Source: an uncultured Flavobacteriaceae bacterium (GTDB lineage: Bacteria; Bacteroidota; Bacteroidia; Flavobacteriales; Flavobacteriaceae). From it: 64,000 bases of DNA. Shown one piece after another: positions 44,703 through 55,207 of the stretch; the stretch's first letter is position 1, and every line of letters begins with the position of its first letter. Under the pieces are notes generated by a model. That model did no database searches, was not told the origin of the DNA, and saw nothing but the letters and a program-made list of their open reading frames with translations. The DNA lies in the NCBI GenBank assembly GCA_947486785.1, contig CANKUU010000004.1, positions 141,499 through 205,498 of the forward strand, written 5' to 3'. A program made the translations under genes and the position numbers.

Positions 44703-46118
44703 ATGCGATTTATACAAGTTACTCTTCTCTTTACAATTCTAAACCTAAGTTGTTCTACTAAAGAAAAAGAACAATTTGATCTAGTAATTTTAAACGGAAA
44801 TATTATCCATTTAGAAACTGGAACTATCGATTCTACCAAAACTATTTTTATTTCAGACGGAAAAATTAAAAAAATAGAGCAGTCAGAACATGCTCCTAGC
44901 TATAGCAGTAAAAAAACGGTTGATGTTAAAGGAAAATTTGTTTTGCCAGGCTTTTGGGACAATCATACACACTTTAGAGGTGGAGATAGCCTGATTAAGA
45001 ACAACAAAAACTTCCTAAAGCTATTTATTGCAAACGGAATAACTACGGTCCGAGATGCAGGTGGTGATTTAACTAGCGCTGTAATCAAATGGAACAATGA
45101 AGTATCTGCGGGTGAACTAGTAGGGCCAAACATTTACACCTCAGGACCAAAAATTGATGGTAAAAATGCTACTTGGGCTGGCTCTTTAGAAGTGGACTCT
45201 GATTTAGATATACAAAAAGCTTTAGATTCTCTTGAAAACATACCCACCGATTATGTAAAAATCTACGACAGCAAAATTTCTGGAAAATTATATCTAAAAA
45301 CAATTATTGAAGCAGAAAAGCGAAATTTAATAACTTCTGGTCATATGCCTTTTACCGTAAGTTTAGATGAAACAGTAGCATCAGGTATTGACGCTATTGA
45401 ACACCTTTATTATGTAATGAAAGGTTGCGCCTCAAATGAAAAGGAAGTAACGAAAAAATTACAAACAAGAGAAATTGGTTTTTGGGACGCTATGCCCCTG
45501 CTTATGAGTCATTATCAAGATTCAACAGCACGTAATACTTTTGAAAATCTAAAAAAGAACAAGGTATTTGTTGTTCCAACGCTTCATATTGGTGATGTTC
45601 TTAGCCATCTCGACGAGGTTGATCATTCTAACGATCACTATTTAAAATACATGGGAACAGGCATAATAAAAACCTATGAGGGTAGAATTACTAAGGCAGC
45701 ATTAGCAGATAAAAAGGAAATTCAAGATCGTAAAGATCTCGAAGTATTTTTTAGTAAATTAACCAAAGCGCTCGACCAATACGGTGTGTTGTTATTGGCA
45801 GGCTCAGATAGCGGTGCCTTTAACTCCTACACTTATCCAGGCATCTCACTCCATAAAGAATTACAAGAAATGGTTGCAAGCGGTATTTCTCCGTTAAATG
45901 CTCTAAAAACTTCAGCATATAACGGATCAAAATTTTTACAAAAAGATAGCGATTATGGTACAATTGCCAATAAAAAGGCAGCTGATTTGGTTATTTTGAA
46001 TGCTAATCCTCTTGAAAATATTGAGCATACAGAAGATATATTTTCGGTAGTTAAAGCAGGTAAAATTTATTCTAGAGAAGATCTAAAAACGCTCTTGAAA
46101 AACGCTGTTCAAAATTAG
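44703..46118 (+). CDS. Amidohydrolase-family lipoprotein
   Basis: 471 residues. A lipoprotein signal (LLFTILNLSCSTKE, Cys near 17) is followed by an amidohydrolase TIM barrel. Metal ligands are seen in FWDNHTHFRGGDS (the HxH motif near residue 83), SGHMPF (near 219), IEHLYYVM (near 241), and LAGSDSGAF (near 363). VVILNGNIIHL and PADLVILNANPLENI form the small beta-sandwich. The group includes imidazolonepropionase-like and peptidase-like enzymes; the substrate is unknown. It may be co-transcribed with the phosphatidyltransferase. Confidence 0.88.
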   Translation: MRFIQVTLLFTILNLSCSTKEKEQFDLVILNGNIIHLETGTIDSTKTIFISDGKIKKIEQSEHAPSYSSKKTVDVKGKFVLPGFWDNHTHFRGGDSLIKNNKNFLKLFIANGITTVRDAGGDLTSAVIKWNNEVSAGELVGPNIYTSGPKIDGKNATWAGSLEVDSDLDIQKALDSLENIPTDYVKIYDSKISGKLYLKTIIEAEKRNLITSGHMPFTVSLDETVASGIDAIEHLYYVMKGCASNEKEVTKKLQTREIGFWDAMPLLMSHYQDSTARNTFENLKKNKVFVVPTLHIGDVLSHLDEVDHSNDHYLKYMGTGIIKTYEGRITKAALADKKEIQDRKDLEVFFSKLTKALDQYGVLLLAGSDSGAFNSYTYPGISLHKELQEMVASGISPLNALKTSAYNGSKFLQKDSDYGTIANKKAADLVILNANPLENIEHTEDIFSVVKAGKIYSREDLKTLLKNAVQN

Positions 46119-46559
46119 CACCACAAAAGAGGTTAAACCTTTAGTTTCTGTTTTACTTTTTTTTAAATCAACGCCCAAACACAAGGTACATCTAAACTCA
46201 AAGGAGTATTAGATCGCATTAAATTACAATTTGATGTTTTTATCGATAAATTTTCAACTATTCAATTCACCCAGATCACAAGATATGTAGCCTAAAAATT
46301 GATAAAAATAATTTTGTAAACGCATCAAAAGTAATTTTCTAATTACCAACAAAATTTGGATTTTGATTTTAATTCAGAGGTTGAATCTACCAAGGTCTTA
46401 AATCATCAATGTGATTTTTTTTCGCGTTTTAGCTTATTTTAGTAATAAATAAACCTAACTATATCCATATTATTTTCAGGAAAACGTAATCTATTTTAAG
46501 TGCTTAAAATCGGACGAAATTTTACGCTTATGCATAAAAAATAGTCAAATATATAAACC
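46119..46559. other. Intergenic stretch, possibly with decayed coding sequence
   Basis: 440 bp without a usable frame. A short piece from about 46186 (GTSKLKGVLDRIKLQFDVF, then further residues before TAG) looks weakly coding but matches no family I know. It may be a remnant or chance. Confidence 0.4.
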
Positions 46560-47174
46560 ATGAAAACAGAAAAAAATTACTGGACTAAGCGTTATTTAAA
46601 CCATGAAATAGGTTGGGACATCGGATATCCATCTACACCAATAAAAGAATATATAGACCAACTTGAGCATAACAATAGTCGCATATTAATAGCTGGAGCA
46701 GGTAATGCTTATGAAGCAGAATACCTTTGGAAAGCAGGTTTTAAAAATGTATTTATTTTAGATATTTCTGAAATTCCTTTAAAGCAATTTCAAGAAAGAA
46801 ACCCTGATTTTCCAAAACATCAACTACTTTTAGAAGACTTTTTTGAACATAAGGGGAAGTATGATCTCATTTTTGAACAAACGTTTTTCTGTTCTTTTAT
46901 ACCCACAGATGAAAATCGAATGAATTATGCAAAAAAAATGGCCGATTTATTAAACCCAGAAGGAAAATTAGTGGGTGTTTGGTTTGATATACCCTTAACT
47001 TTTGATAATGAAAAGCGTCCTTTTGGGGGCGATAAAGCCCTATATCTTAAATATTTAAACCCTTTTTTTGAAATACAAACTTTTAAAAAGTGCTACAATT
47101 CTATTTCAGCGCGAAAGGGCACCGAATTATTTGGCATTTTCAAAACAAAAAACCAAAACAATATTTCATCCTAA
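46560..47174 (+). CDS. TPMT-like class I SAM-dependent methyltransferase
   Basis: 204 residues. N-terminal YWTKRYLNHEIGWDIGYPST is the hallmark of the thiopurine S-methyltransferase family. Motif I is LIAGAGNAYEAEYLWKAG (about 46-63), and DLIFEQTFFCSFIP and GVWFDIPLTFD follow. It probably methylates small thiol or selenium compounds, as in related bacterial TPMT proteins; the substrate is inferred only from the family. Confidence 0.88.
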   Translation: MKTEKNYWTKRYLNHEIGWDIGYPSTPIKEYIDQLEHNNSRILIAGAGNAYEAEYLWKAGFKNVFILDISEIPLKQFQERNPDFPKHQLLLEDFFEHKGKYDLIFEQTFFCSFIPTDENRMNYAKKMADLLNPEGKLVGVWFDIPLTFDNEKRPFGGDKALYLKYLNPFFEIQTFKKCYNSISARKGTELFGIFKTKNQNNISS

Positions 47175-47351
47175 GTACATCATCATCAAAGTTTTTGGTA
47201 TATTTAACATCATTTTATTTTAAACTCTTAAAATTAATAAAAGTCAAATTTTGGCTTTTTTGAAACAACTTCTAATAGTTTAATTCAAACTCTAGATATC
47301 TATCTATTAGAAAGCATCTAATATTATAACCAACTAATTGAAAATTTAAAA

Positions 47352-50300
47352 ATGAAGTGTCTCTTTAAAACTTTCTTATTCTTATTCACGCTTACTATTG
47401 TTACCGCTCAAGATTTTGATATGAAAATGGTACAAGATCTAAAACCAAGAAATATAGGTCCTGGTGGTATGAGCGGGCGTGTTACTGCAATTGATGCCGT
47501 ACATAACAACCCTGATATTATGTTTGTTGGCACCGCCTCTGGCGGTGTTTGGAAATCTACCTCTGGGGGTATAAAATGGAAACCAATTTTTGACAAAGAA
47601 TTAACTGCCTCTGTTGGCGCTTTAGCAATACAACAATCAAACCCATCCGTTATTTGGGTAGGAACAGGCGAAGGAAACCCCAGAAATAGTTTAAATGGTG
47701 GCTATGGTGTTTATAAATCTTTAGATGGCGGCAAAAGCTGGAAAGCAATGGGACTACAAAAGACCAGACATATTCATCGCATAAAAATTGACCCCACAAA
47801 CCCTAATACAGTATATGTTGGAGCAATAGGTTCTCCGTGGGGTGAACATCCAGAGCGAGGTGTATTTAAAACCACAGATGGTGGTGAAACTTGGAAAAAA
47901 ATTCTCTTTGTAAATAATAAAACCGGAGTTGCAGATTTGGTAATGGATCCGACGAATCCAAATAAACTAATTGCGGCTATGTGGGAACACAAAAGAGACC
48001 CTTGGTTTTTTAAATCTGGTGGAGAAGGCAGCGGATTATATATGACACACGATGGTGGCAAAAATTGGAAGAAGCTTACCGAGGAAGATGGTTTACCAAA
48101 AGGAGACTTAGGAAGAATAGGAGTGGCAATTGCTGCTGGAAAACCAAATGTAGTGTATGCTTTAATAGAAGCTAAAAAGAATGCGCTATATAAGTCGGTA
48201 GATGGGGGTTTTAAATGGAAAAAAATAAATGACAAAAAAGACATCGGTAATCGGCCGTTTTATTACTCTGAAATATATGTAGATCCACAAAATGAAAATA
48301 GAGTCTATTCGGTATTTACCTATGTAAATGTATCAGAGGACGGTGGTAAAAACTTCAAACAATTAATGCCAGCATACGGAGTTTCAAATGGTATCCACCC
48401 AGATCATCACGCCTGGTGGATACATCCCAAGAATGGCAAATTTATGATGGATGGTAATGATGGGGGTATGAATATAACTAAAGACGGTGGCCAATCATGG
48501 CGGTTTATTGGCAACATACCTGTAGCGCAGTTTTATCATATCAATACAGATAACGAATTTCCTTATAATGTCTATGGTGGCATGCAAGACAATGGATCAT
48601 GGCGAGGTCCGGCATACGTATGGCGGGCTCAAGGTATTCGTAATAGTTATTGGCAAGAAATTAGCTTTGGAGACGGTTTTGATGTAGTACCAGATTTAAA
48701 AGACTCTCGCTATGGCTTTACTATGAGCCAACAAGGGTATGTTAGTAGATATGATCATGAAACGGGCAATAACTATATGGTTAGACCTACGCCTCCAGAT
48801 GCAACAACCAAGTTGCGTTTTAATTGGAATTCTGCTATAAACCGAGACCCATTTGACCAAAACACCGTATACTTTGGGAGCCAATTCGTACATAAAAGTA
48901 CAGACCAAGGTTTAACCTGGAGTATTATTTCGCCAGACTTAACAACAAATGATCCGCAAAAACAAAAACAAAGTGAAAGCGGTGGCTTAAGTATGGATGC
49001 TACTGGAGCAGAAAATCATACTACAATACTTGTTATAGAACCTTCACCTATTGAAAAAGATATGATATGGGTAGGCTCTGATGACGGAAGAGTACATTAC
49101 ACCCAAAACGGCGGAAAAGACTGGATAGATGTTAGTAAGAATCTAAAAGGATTACCTAAAGGCAGTTGGATTCCGCAGATAAAAGCATCAAATAAAAACA
49201 AAGGAGAAGCTTTACTGATCGCAAACGACTATCGACGCTTTAATTATACCCCATACGCCTATCGCACCAAAAATTATGGTAAAACTTGGGAACGAATTGT
49301 CGACGGAACAGATGTAAAAAGCTACGCATTATCTATTGTGGAAGACATTGAAAATTCGAACTTACTTTTCTTAGGTACAGATGACGGGTTATATATTTCT
49401 TTTGATGCTGGAATGAAATGGCAAAAATGGAGTGAAGGTTTTCCGACTGTGTCTACCAAAGATTTAATGATACATCCAAGAGAGCATGATCTAGTTATCG
49501 GCACTTTTGGCAGAGCTGCATGGATACTTGATGACATTCGTCCTCTAAGAGCATTAGCATCAGATAAAACTATTTTAAATGAAGAGGCTAAATTATTTAC
49601 CCCTCCAACCGCCTACCAGGCTGTTTATCAACAAGCAACAGGAAGCCGTTTTGGTGCAGATGCCTTGTATAATGGTGAAAACAGAAAAAAAGGTGCCATG
49701 ATTACCTACTACCTTAAAGAAGGAAAAAAGAAGTCCGAAGAAGATGAAAATAAATCTAAAAAGGAAAATGATTCTGAAACCAAACAAGAACTAACCGGGA
49801 TTCAGAGAAAAGATTCAATTCAATTTCAGTTTTTTGATGGTAATCGTTTAATACGAACCTTAAAATATAAAACCCCTAAAAAAGCTGGTTTTCACCGTAT
49901 TTATTGGGGTATGGATGAAAAAGGGCCAGATAGTCCATCACGAAAAATTAGTAAAAAGAAAAATGAAAATGGTGGAAGAAGTGTAAAACCAGGTGTTTAT
50001 AAAATAAAAATGTCTTTCGGTGATATCATTGAAGAAACAGAAATTACTGTTAAATCAGATCCTCGACTACAAATGCCTAAAAAAGCGATTGAAGATGCTT
50101 ATACAGCATCAGGCAAAGTAGCTAAAATGACGCAAATTGCTGCCGATGCGGTAAAACAACTGATTGAAAGTAAGAATGTAGCTAATAAATACGTGAAAGA
50201 ATTAAAAACTCTTAACAAGAAAAAGTATGAAAAGCAAATAAAAAAATCAGAGGCAATAGTAAAAGCGATTGATTCTGTCGTTGCTCTTTACATTGGTAAA

Positions 50301-50564
50301 GAAGACAAACGACAAGGGATTACTAGAAACCCCGAAACCAATGTAATGCAGCGCTTAGAAACTGCAAGGTATTATTCAGAAACAAGACCAAACGGACTAA
50401 CAAAAACAGAAATGAACCTTTTAAAATATGCAGAGATAGATTTGAAAAATGCAATCGAAAAAACAAATATTTTCTTTGAAAATCGATGGAATGTCTACAG
50501 AGATTCTATTAAAAAACTATCGGTTTCACCATTTAAGGAAACTAAAATCTTTAGCATCGAGTGA
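47352..50564 (+). CDS. Secreted BNR/sortilin-like beta-propeller protein
   Basis: 1070 residues. Signal peptide MKCLFKTFLFLFTLTIVTAQ. Residues about 25-730 are filled with BNR (Asp-box) repeats of the S-x-D-x-G-x-x-W type: SLDGGKSW, TTDGGETW, THDGGKNW, SVDGGFKW, TKDGGQSW, STDQGLTW, TQNGGKDW and TKNYGKTW. The pattern is that of VPS10/sortilin-like or glycosyl-hydrolase-like propellers common in Bacteroidota. A Lys/Glu-rich linker (about 790-815) and a C-terminal domain with helical segments follow. I see no T9SS sorting domain. Enzyme activity is not shown by the sequence. Confidence 0.85.
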   Translation: MKCLFKTFLFLFTLTIVTAQDFDMKMVQDLKPRNIGPGGMSGRVTAIDAVHNNPDIMFVGTASGGVWKSTSGGIKWKPIFDKELTASVGALAIQQSNPSVIWVGTGEGNPRNSLNGGYGVYKSLDGGKSWKAMGLQKTRHIHRIKIDPTNPNTVYVGAIGSPWGEHPERGVFKTTDGGETWKKILFVNNKTGVADLVMDPTNPNKLIAAMWEHKRDPWFFKSGGEGSGLYMTHDGGKNWKKLTEEDGLPKGDLGRIGVAIAAGKPNVVYALIEAKKNALYKSVDGGFKWKKINDKKDIGNRPFYYSEIYVDPQNENRVYSVFTYVNVSEDGGKNFKQLMPAYGVSNGIHPDHHAWWIHPKNGKFMMDGNDGGMNITKDGGQSWRFIGNIPVAQFYHINTDNEFPYNVYGGMQDNGSWRGPAYVWRAQGIRNSYWQEISFGDGFDVVPDLKDSRYGFTMSQQGYVSRYDHETGNNYMVRPTPPDATTKLRFNWNSAINRDPFDQNTVYFGSQFVHKSTDQGLTWSIISPDLTTNDPQKQKQSESGGLSMDATGAENHTTILVIEPSPIEKDMIWVGSDDGRVHYTQNGGKDWIDVSKNLKGLPKGSWIPQIKASNKNKGEALLIANDYRRFNYTPYAYRTKNYGKTWERIVDGTDVKSYALSIVEDIENSNLLFLGTDDGLYISFDAGMKWQKWSEGFPTVSTKDLMIHPREHDLVIGTFGRAAWILDDIRPLRALASDKTILNEEAKLFTPPTAYQAVYQQATGSRFGADALYNGENRKKGAMITYYLKEGKKKSEEDENKSKKENDSETKQELTGIQRKDSIQFQFFDGNRLIRTLKYKTPKKAGFHRIYWGMDEKGPDSPSRKISKKKNENGGRSVKPGVYKIKMSFGDIIEETEITVKSDPRLQMPKKAIEDAYTASGKVAKMTQIAADAVKQLIESKNVANKYVKELKTLNKKKYEKQIKKSEAIVKAIDSVVALYIGKEDKRQGITRNPETNVMQRLETARYYSETRPNGLTKTEMNLLKYAEIDLKNAIEKTNIFFENRWNVYRDSIKKLSVSPFKETKIFSIE

Positions 50565-50690
50565 TTAGCTACAGTAAAACGAAAAATGAATTATTTTTTC
50601 TGCTTAGATTTTAAGATGAGAACCCTATAATTTTGACTCTAAATTATATATTCAGTAAATTAGCAAGTAACTAAAAAATAGAAGCGTAAA

Positions 50691-51293
50691 ATGAAGACAA
50701 TTAAAGTAGTAGTAATGATGTTTTTAACAATCGCCATGTATAATTGCAAAGAAGCAAAACAAGGTGCTGAGGACTTAAAAAACGAAACAAATGAAAGTGT
50801 TGATTCCGTAAAAGAAGAAATGAAAGAAGAGATGATTGCTGAAACTATTAGCTTTAAAATGGAGGCAAAAAGCGACAGTAAAGTAACTGGAGATGTAACT
50901 TTTACCGAGGAAAATGGTAACGTAAAAATGAAAGCAATACTTACGGGTTTAACACCAGGTGAGCACGCAATTCATATTCACGACAAAGCGGATTGTTCTT
51001 CGGCAGATGGAAAATCTACAGGAGGTCATTGGAATCCTACAGGAACACCACATGGAAAATGGGGAGCTAATGAAGGTTTTCACAAAGGCGATATTGGCAA
51101 TTTTACCGCAGATGCAGAAGGTAATGCGACTATTGAATTTGATGCTCAAGACCAATGGTGTATTGGGTGTAATGATGAAAACAAAAACATTGTAGGTAAA
51201 GGTGTTATTGTGCATCAAGGTGTAGACGATTATACCTCGCAACCAAGTGGTGCTGCAGGCAAAAGAGTAAGTTGTACTGGAATTATAAAATAA
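50691..51293 (+). CDS. Cu/Zn superoxide dismutase family lipoprotein
   Basis: 200 residues. A lipoprotein signal (LTIAMYNCKEA, Cys near residue 19) and an acidic linker precede the SOD fold. The metal ligands are present in order: HIH, the bridging His in GGHWNP, His in PHGKWG, His and Asp in FHKGD, and the last Cu ligand in VIVHQG. The disulfide pair is the Cys in DCSSADGK and VSCTG. An insertion with two extra Cys residues (WCIGCNDENK) lies before the last ligand. It probably removes superoxide in the periplasm or at the surface. The sequence ends close to a hairpin terminator. Confidence 0.92.
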   Translation: MKTIKVVVMMFLTIAMYNCKEAKQGAEDLKNETNESVDSVKEEMKEEMIAETISFKMEAKSDSKVTGDVTFTEENGNVKMKAILTGLTPGEHAIHIHDKADCSSADGKSTGGHWNPTGTPHGKWGANEGFHKGDIGNFTADAEGNATIEFDAQDQWCIGCNDENKNIVGKGVIVHQGVDDYTSQPSGAAGKRVSCTGIIK

Positions 51294-51313
51294 AACAAAA
51301 GGTTACTTTATTG

Positions 51314-51353
51314 GGATGTATTTGGGATGTTAGAACAACTGCCAAATACATCC
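51314..51353 (+). terminator. Terminator hairpin after the SOD gene
   Basis: GGATGTATTTGG (51314-51325) and CCAAATACATCC (51342-51353) form a perfect 12-bp stem with a 16-nt loop, followed by TATTTATTTTTATT. It starts 20 nt after the SOD stop. The rest of the 51294-51630 gap shows no gene. Confidence 0.7.
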
Positions 51354-51630
51354 TATTTATTTTTATTAAGCTCGCATACATCCATTTTAACATCTATAGA
51401 AAACAAATAGATAAAGTAAAAATTAGCGTAGTCTTGCTTTTAATGCTATTGATATATATAATTAATTAGCGTTTTTGGAAAGGAATTAAAGCGATAATAG
51501 TTGATTTACAGAAGCCGATGATTATCAATTATTTGCCTACATCTTCATGATAAGCTTGTTTTTTTGAAAATGAAATTTTCAAAATATGAATCGATAACTT
51601 CTTATATCGGCTTTAATCGAAAGCTACTAA

Positions 51631-52032
51631 TTAATTTACCGAAGTATTAGCAGATTGAAATATTCTATCCACACTAATTTTAGATAGGGGTTTATCAAAA
51701 TATCCTTTAACTAGGTGATGATCTCTGGCGATTGCCCTATCCTCTTCGTTTAAATAGGCAGAAATGATAAAGACATTAATTGTATTATTATAACCTGCTA
51801 TTTCTTTAACTTTATTAAGAAACTCCCATCCATTCATATTTGGCATTTGAAGGTCTAACAGAATGATATCAGGTACATCTTGCGACAGAGGAATAGCATT
51901 TTGCAAATTATTGAGGCATTCTGAGGCAGAATCAAAACGCTTTACAGCCATAGAACAATTAGATCTATGAATACTATATTCCATAGCAAACTGTGAAACA
52001 ACGTGATCATCAACAATCCAAACTTTTGTCAT
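51631..52032 (-). CDS. Stand-alone receiver-domain response regulator
   Basis: 133 residues, a receiver domain only. The acidic pocket is WIVDDH (Asp8, Asp9), the phosphoacceptor is Asp60 in ILLDLQMPNMNGWEF, the conserved Ser is in VFIISAY, and the Lys in YFDKPLS. No output domain follows. It is divergent from three hybrid-less TPR-histidine kinases, with a 894-bp gap, and none of these kinases carries its own receiver, so it may be their shared partner. That link is inferred from position only. Confidence 0.88.
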   Translation of the reverse strand: MTKVWIVDDHVVSQFAMEYSIHRSNCSMAVKRFDSASECLNNLQNAIPLSQDVPDIILLDLQMPNMNGWEFLNKVKEIAGYNNTINVFIISAYLNEEDRAIARDHHLVKGYFDKPLSKISVDRIFQSANTSVN

Positions 52033-52926
52033 TTTGTAGTACTTTTCTTACGAATACGAAACTATAAAAAATATTATGTTTTAGCAACAAAAATTATTAG
52101 TTTTAATTTTTCTTATCATTTGAACCAAACCATATGTTACATCTGTTTTGTAACGACGGTACACAATCTGTTTCTACAGCATTCGTAAGCAAAGTCATAC
52201 GCTTGCATTTGGCGCTAATTCTTAGAAACGTATTTAAACCTAGTTACGTTGTTTATTAACACATTTCATAATTCTTGCTTAACAACTTTAACTAGCTATT
52301 CAACTTTAGTTTTGTTGTACGCTGAAGCACCAGATTACTTTGGTGTAAATACATCAGAAAAAATAATTAAAATTTAAATGGGCGAGGGAATTCCTTTAAT
52401 TTGAAAAACGAAAGTATAAAAAAATCTTATCGATTAAAAATAAAAGTAGATCCTATGTACTTTTTCAATAAAGATATCTTGTAACTTAAATTCTTACCAC
52501 CTTAATAAAGAGCTCATCGACACCATTATTGTTCTTGTCTATAGAAGCATTTAACAAATATCAAAACAACTCAGGTAGCTCTTTTTTTAGTGCAATACCT
52601 ATTATAACCTGAGATTGCAAATAATTTTAAATTTCATAAAAAAAGATGCTAAAACTCAGCTTAAAGAGTTTTGTATGTTTAATTACAGATTGCTAATAAG
52701 CGAAATAGCATCATTTTAAGCCAAAATAAAATGCGTATCTACCGATATAAATTAACTATCCCATAAAGCAGGTTGAACTAAAGATAGTTTTCAAAAGCAA
52801 AGTTTTTAAGTCTCTTGTTTTAAAAATCTTTATCATCATCAAAAATAGAAAAGTATAAATTGCTATTATTTTAAAAGTAAAATAATGAGGATATAATTAT
52901 TTGTAGTACTTTTAGTACAAAAAGCT
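52033..52926. other. Long intergenic region between the receiver gene and the kinase array
   Basis: 894 bp. It ends in a promoter candidate TTTG-N18-AAGCTTTG (the latter ending at 52929). The 17-mer at 52830-52846 is shared with the third kinase. On the minus strand a piece from about 52620 to 52490 reads IGIALKKELPELF, stop, then IDKNNNGVDELFIKVVRI, which looks like decayed coding sequence of unknown family. Nothing else is recognised. Confidence 0.5.
52830..52846 (+). promoter_or_regulatory. 17-nt motif shared upstream of kinases 1 and 3 (copy 1)
   Basis: TTATCATCATCAAAAAT occurs here, about 80 nt before the first kinase start, and again at 57625-57641 before the third kinase. The flanks are also similar. 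It may be a leftover of the duplication or a shared regulatory site. Confidence 0.35.
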
Positions 52927-54981
52927 TTGCGAATCAAAAACCATTTCTATAAAAATGCTTTCCAAACTTTAGTCATATTTATTTTACTGCTAGCCATAAA
53001 TTTATCACTTGCCCAAAATAAAAAAATAGATAGTTTAAAAAATGTTTTAAATAACATTAAATCTGAGCCGAACAATACGAAAGTAACTAGTGAATATATT
53101 GATATACTACAATCAATATCTGACAAGTATTCTTGTATACAAAAAGACAGTATGTTAAAATACTGTAAAAGAGCTTTAGCCCTTAGCAATCAAAATAAAT
53201 ATAAAAAAGGAATATTAAGAGCACTAAGTAAACTTTCATGGCATTATGCCGATGAAGGGTTACAACATAAGGCATTGTCTTACGCAAAACAAATGACAAC
53301 GTGGAATCTAAAAATTAAAGATTCATCTAGCAAGATTTTAACCCATCGAACCCTAGCACATGCCTATGAAACCAGTTATCAATATAATAACGCCTTAAAA
53401 GAATATTTATACGCTTTAAAAATTACTGAAGCCATAAAAGATAGAAAACAACAGTCGATACTTTTAAACAAAATAGGCCATACTTATCACAACCTAGGTT
53501 TATACCAACAAGCCTTAGCCTACTATAAAGAAAGTAAAAAAGTCATTAGATTTGGTGAAACCCATGCAAGTCTTAATCATAATTTAGCCAAAAGCTATGT
53601 TAAAATTGATAGTTTAGCAAAGGCCATGGCCGCTGTTAACTTAAGTATATCTTCTTACGAAAAATCTAAGTCTTTCTGTGAGTTACCTAGTGCATATCTA
53701 ACAAAAGGTAGCATTTTCCTAAAACAAAAAAAATATTCTAAAGCCTTAGAATGGCTGCACAAAAGTGAACAACTGGCTAGTACCAAGGTTTTAGATACAA
53801 ACTTTGAAAATCTTTTAATGTATGCGCTTGCCGAAACCTATTTAGCCACTGGTAACCATAAACGATCTCTGCAATATGCAAAAAAAGGCCTTGCCCTAAA
53901 AGTAGATCGTATTAATTTAGAATCTATTAGCATAAACTCTAAGATTCTATACTATATTTTTAAACAAAGAAATGATCCTTTAAAAGCCTTACATTTTTAC
54001 GAAATGCATCAAAAGGCACGAGACAGTCTGTCAGAAATAAGAAATGTTCAAAGTGTTTTAATCTTAAAAACACAAATGAATTATGAAAAAGAAAAAGCTG
54101 CTTTTAATGAAAAAGTAAAGGGAAAACAAATAAAATATACTTTTGTCGCCGCAGTATTGATACTACTTTTATTAGGCTTTTTGTTTATTGTTAAACCTAA
54201 ACTTAATCAAAAAAAAGAATTAAATCTTTCTTTAGAAAAAAAGCAAAAAAAAATAGCGTATAAACAGCAATTATTACTAGATCATAAATCCTCAAAAAAT
54301 AAATTGCTCTCTATTATTGGTCATGATTTAGGAGGACCTATTAGTTCTTTTAGAACAATTTTTCAGCACTATGAATCTGGAAGTATAAAACACAAAGAGT
54401 TTGTAAATTTATTACCCAAACTTCGTGGAGACTCAGACCGTTTATCTTTTACTCTTAGCAATCTTATTTCTTGGGGTGGTATGCAAAAGACAGCTAGTCT
54501 TGTGAAAATTGAAATTGTTTCATTGAAGCATATTGTAGATCAAAACATATCTATTTTTACGCCCATAATCGATAAGAAAAATATTCTAGTTCGCAACCTA
54601 TTACCCGACGATGCCCTTGCGTGGGCGGATAAAGAGCATATCTTAAAAATATTTGGCCATCTTATAAATAATGCACTAAAATATACTCCAAGAAAGGGTA
54701 AGATAACTATAGCGGCAAAAGAATTAGAAGAAAAATGGCGATTATCAGTTACAGATACTGGCATTGGCATAAATAAAATAATGCAAGAAGCTTTACTAAA
54801 AGAAACTCAAAGCAATACTTTTAACTCCAATCATAAAAAAGGTTCTGGTAAGGGTCTTGCAATTTGTAAAGAACTAATTACTTGTAACAATGGCGAGATT
54901 TGGATAGAAAGTACCATTAATATTGGCAGTAGTTTTTATTTTACAATACCAAAATTTAAAAAAGAAAATTTAGGCGCCTAA
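52927..54981 (+). CDS. TPR-repeat sensor histidine kinase 1
   Basis: 684 residues. The signal peptide ends NLSLAQ (near residue 29). Tetratricopeptide repeats fill about 30-370 (ALAHAYETSYQYNNALKEYL, NKIGHTYHNLGLYQQALAYY), predicted periplasmic. A membrane helix (about 398-418, YTFVAAVLILLLLGFLFIV) leads to a cytoplasmic kinase: His466 in IIGHDLGGPISS, N-box INNALKYTP, G1 DTGIG, G2 GSGKGLAI. All catalytic motifs are present. The start is TTG at 52927 with no ATG before the signal peptide. It is the first of three paralogues in tandem; TPRs suggest sensing by protein-protein contact. Confidence 0.85.
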   Translation: MRIKNHFYKNAFQTLVIFILLLAINLSLAQNKKIDSLKNVLNNIKSEPNNTKVTSEYIDILQSISDKYSCIQKDSMLKYCKRALALSNQNKYKKGILRALSKLSWHYADEGLQHKALSYAKQMTTWNLKIKDSSSKILTHRTLAHAYETSYQYNNALKEYLYALKITEAIKDRKQQSILLNKIGHTYHNLGLYQQALAYYKESKKVIRFGETHASLNHNLAKSYVKIDSLAKAMAAVNLSISSYEKSKSFCELPSAYLTKGSIFLKQKKYSKALEWLHKSEQLASTKVLDTNFENLLMYALAETYLATGNHKRSLQYAKKGLALKVDRINLESISINSKILYYIFKQRNDPLKALHFYEMHQKARDSLSEIRNVQSVLILKTQMNYEKEKAAFNEKVKGKQIKYTFVAAVLILLLLGFLFIVKPKLNQKKELNLSLEKKQKKIAYKQQLLLDHKSSKNKLLSIIGHDLGGPISSFRTIFQHYESGSIKHKEFVNLLPKLRGDSDRLSFTLSNLISWGGMQKTASLVKIEIVSLKHIVDQNISIFTPIIDKKNILVRNLLPDDALAWADKEHILKIFGHLINNALKYTPRKGKITIAAKELEEKWRLSVTDTGIGINKIMQEALLKETQSNTFNSNHKKGSGKGLAICKELITCNNGEIWIESTINIGSSFYFTIPKFKKENLGA

Positions 54982-55207
54982 TAAGTGAACTGAGTACGTT
55001 TTTATAAAATTAAATTTATCACTTTGCACTTAAAAAAACAAAGGAAAACATCATTTATCCAAAAATTACTTGTCAACTTTTAGTTATTTCAGTTAAGAAT
55101 ATATTAACTTAGTTACTTTATTTTAATTCCTCCAAAAGCGTTCTTCATTTACAGTTTGTCTTGCGTTACTAGGGTAATCCTAATAATTGTTTTTTTTAGT
55201 TAATGCG

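Noticed and set aside
51272..51469. 65-codon plus-strand frame after the SOD gene
   Set aside because: It runs through the terminator hairpin and has no recognisable content.
52490..52620. Possible minus-strand gene remnant
   Set aside because: The short peptide IDKNNNGVDELFIKVVRI looks coding but no family could be named and stops flank it; mentioned only in the intergenic entry.
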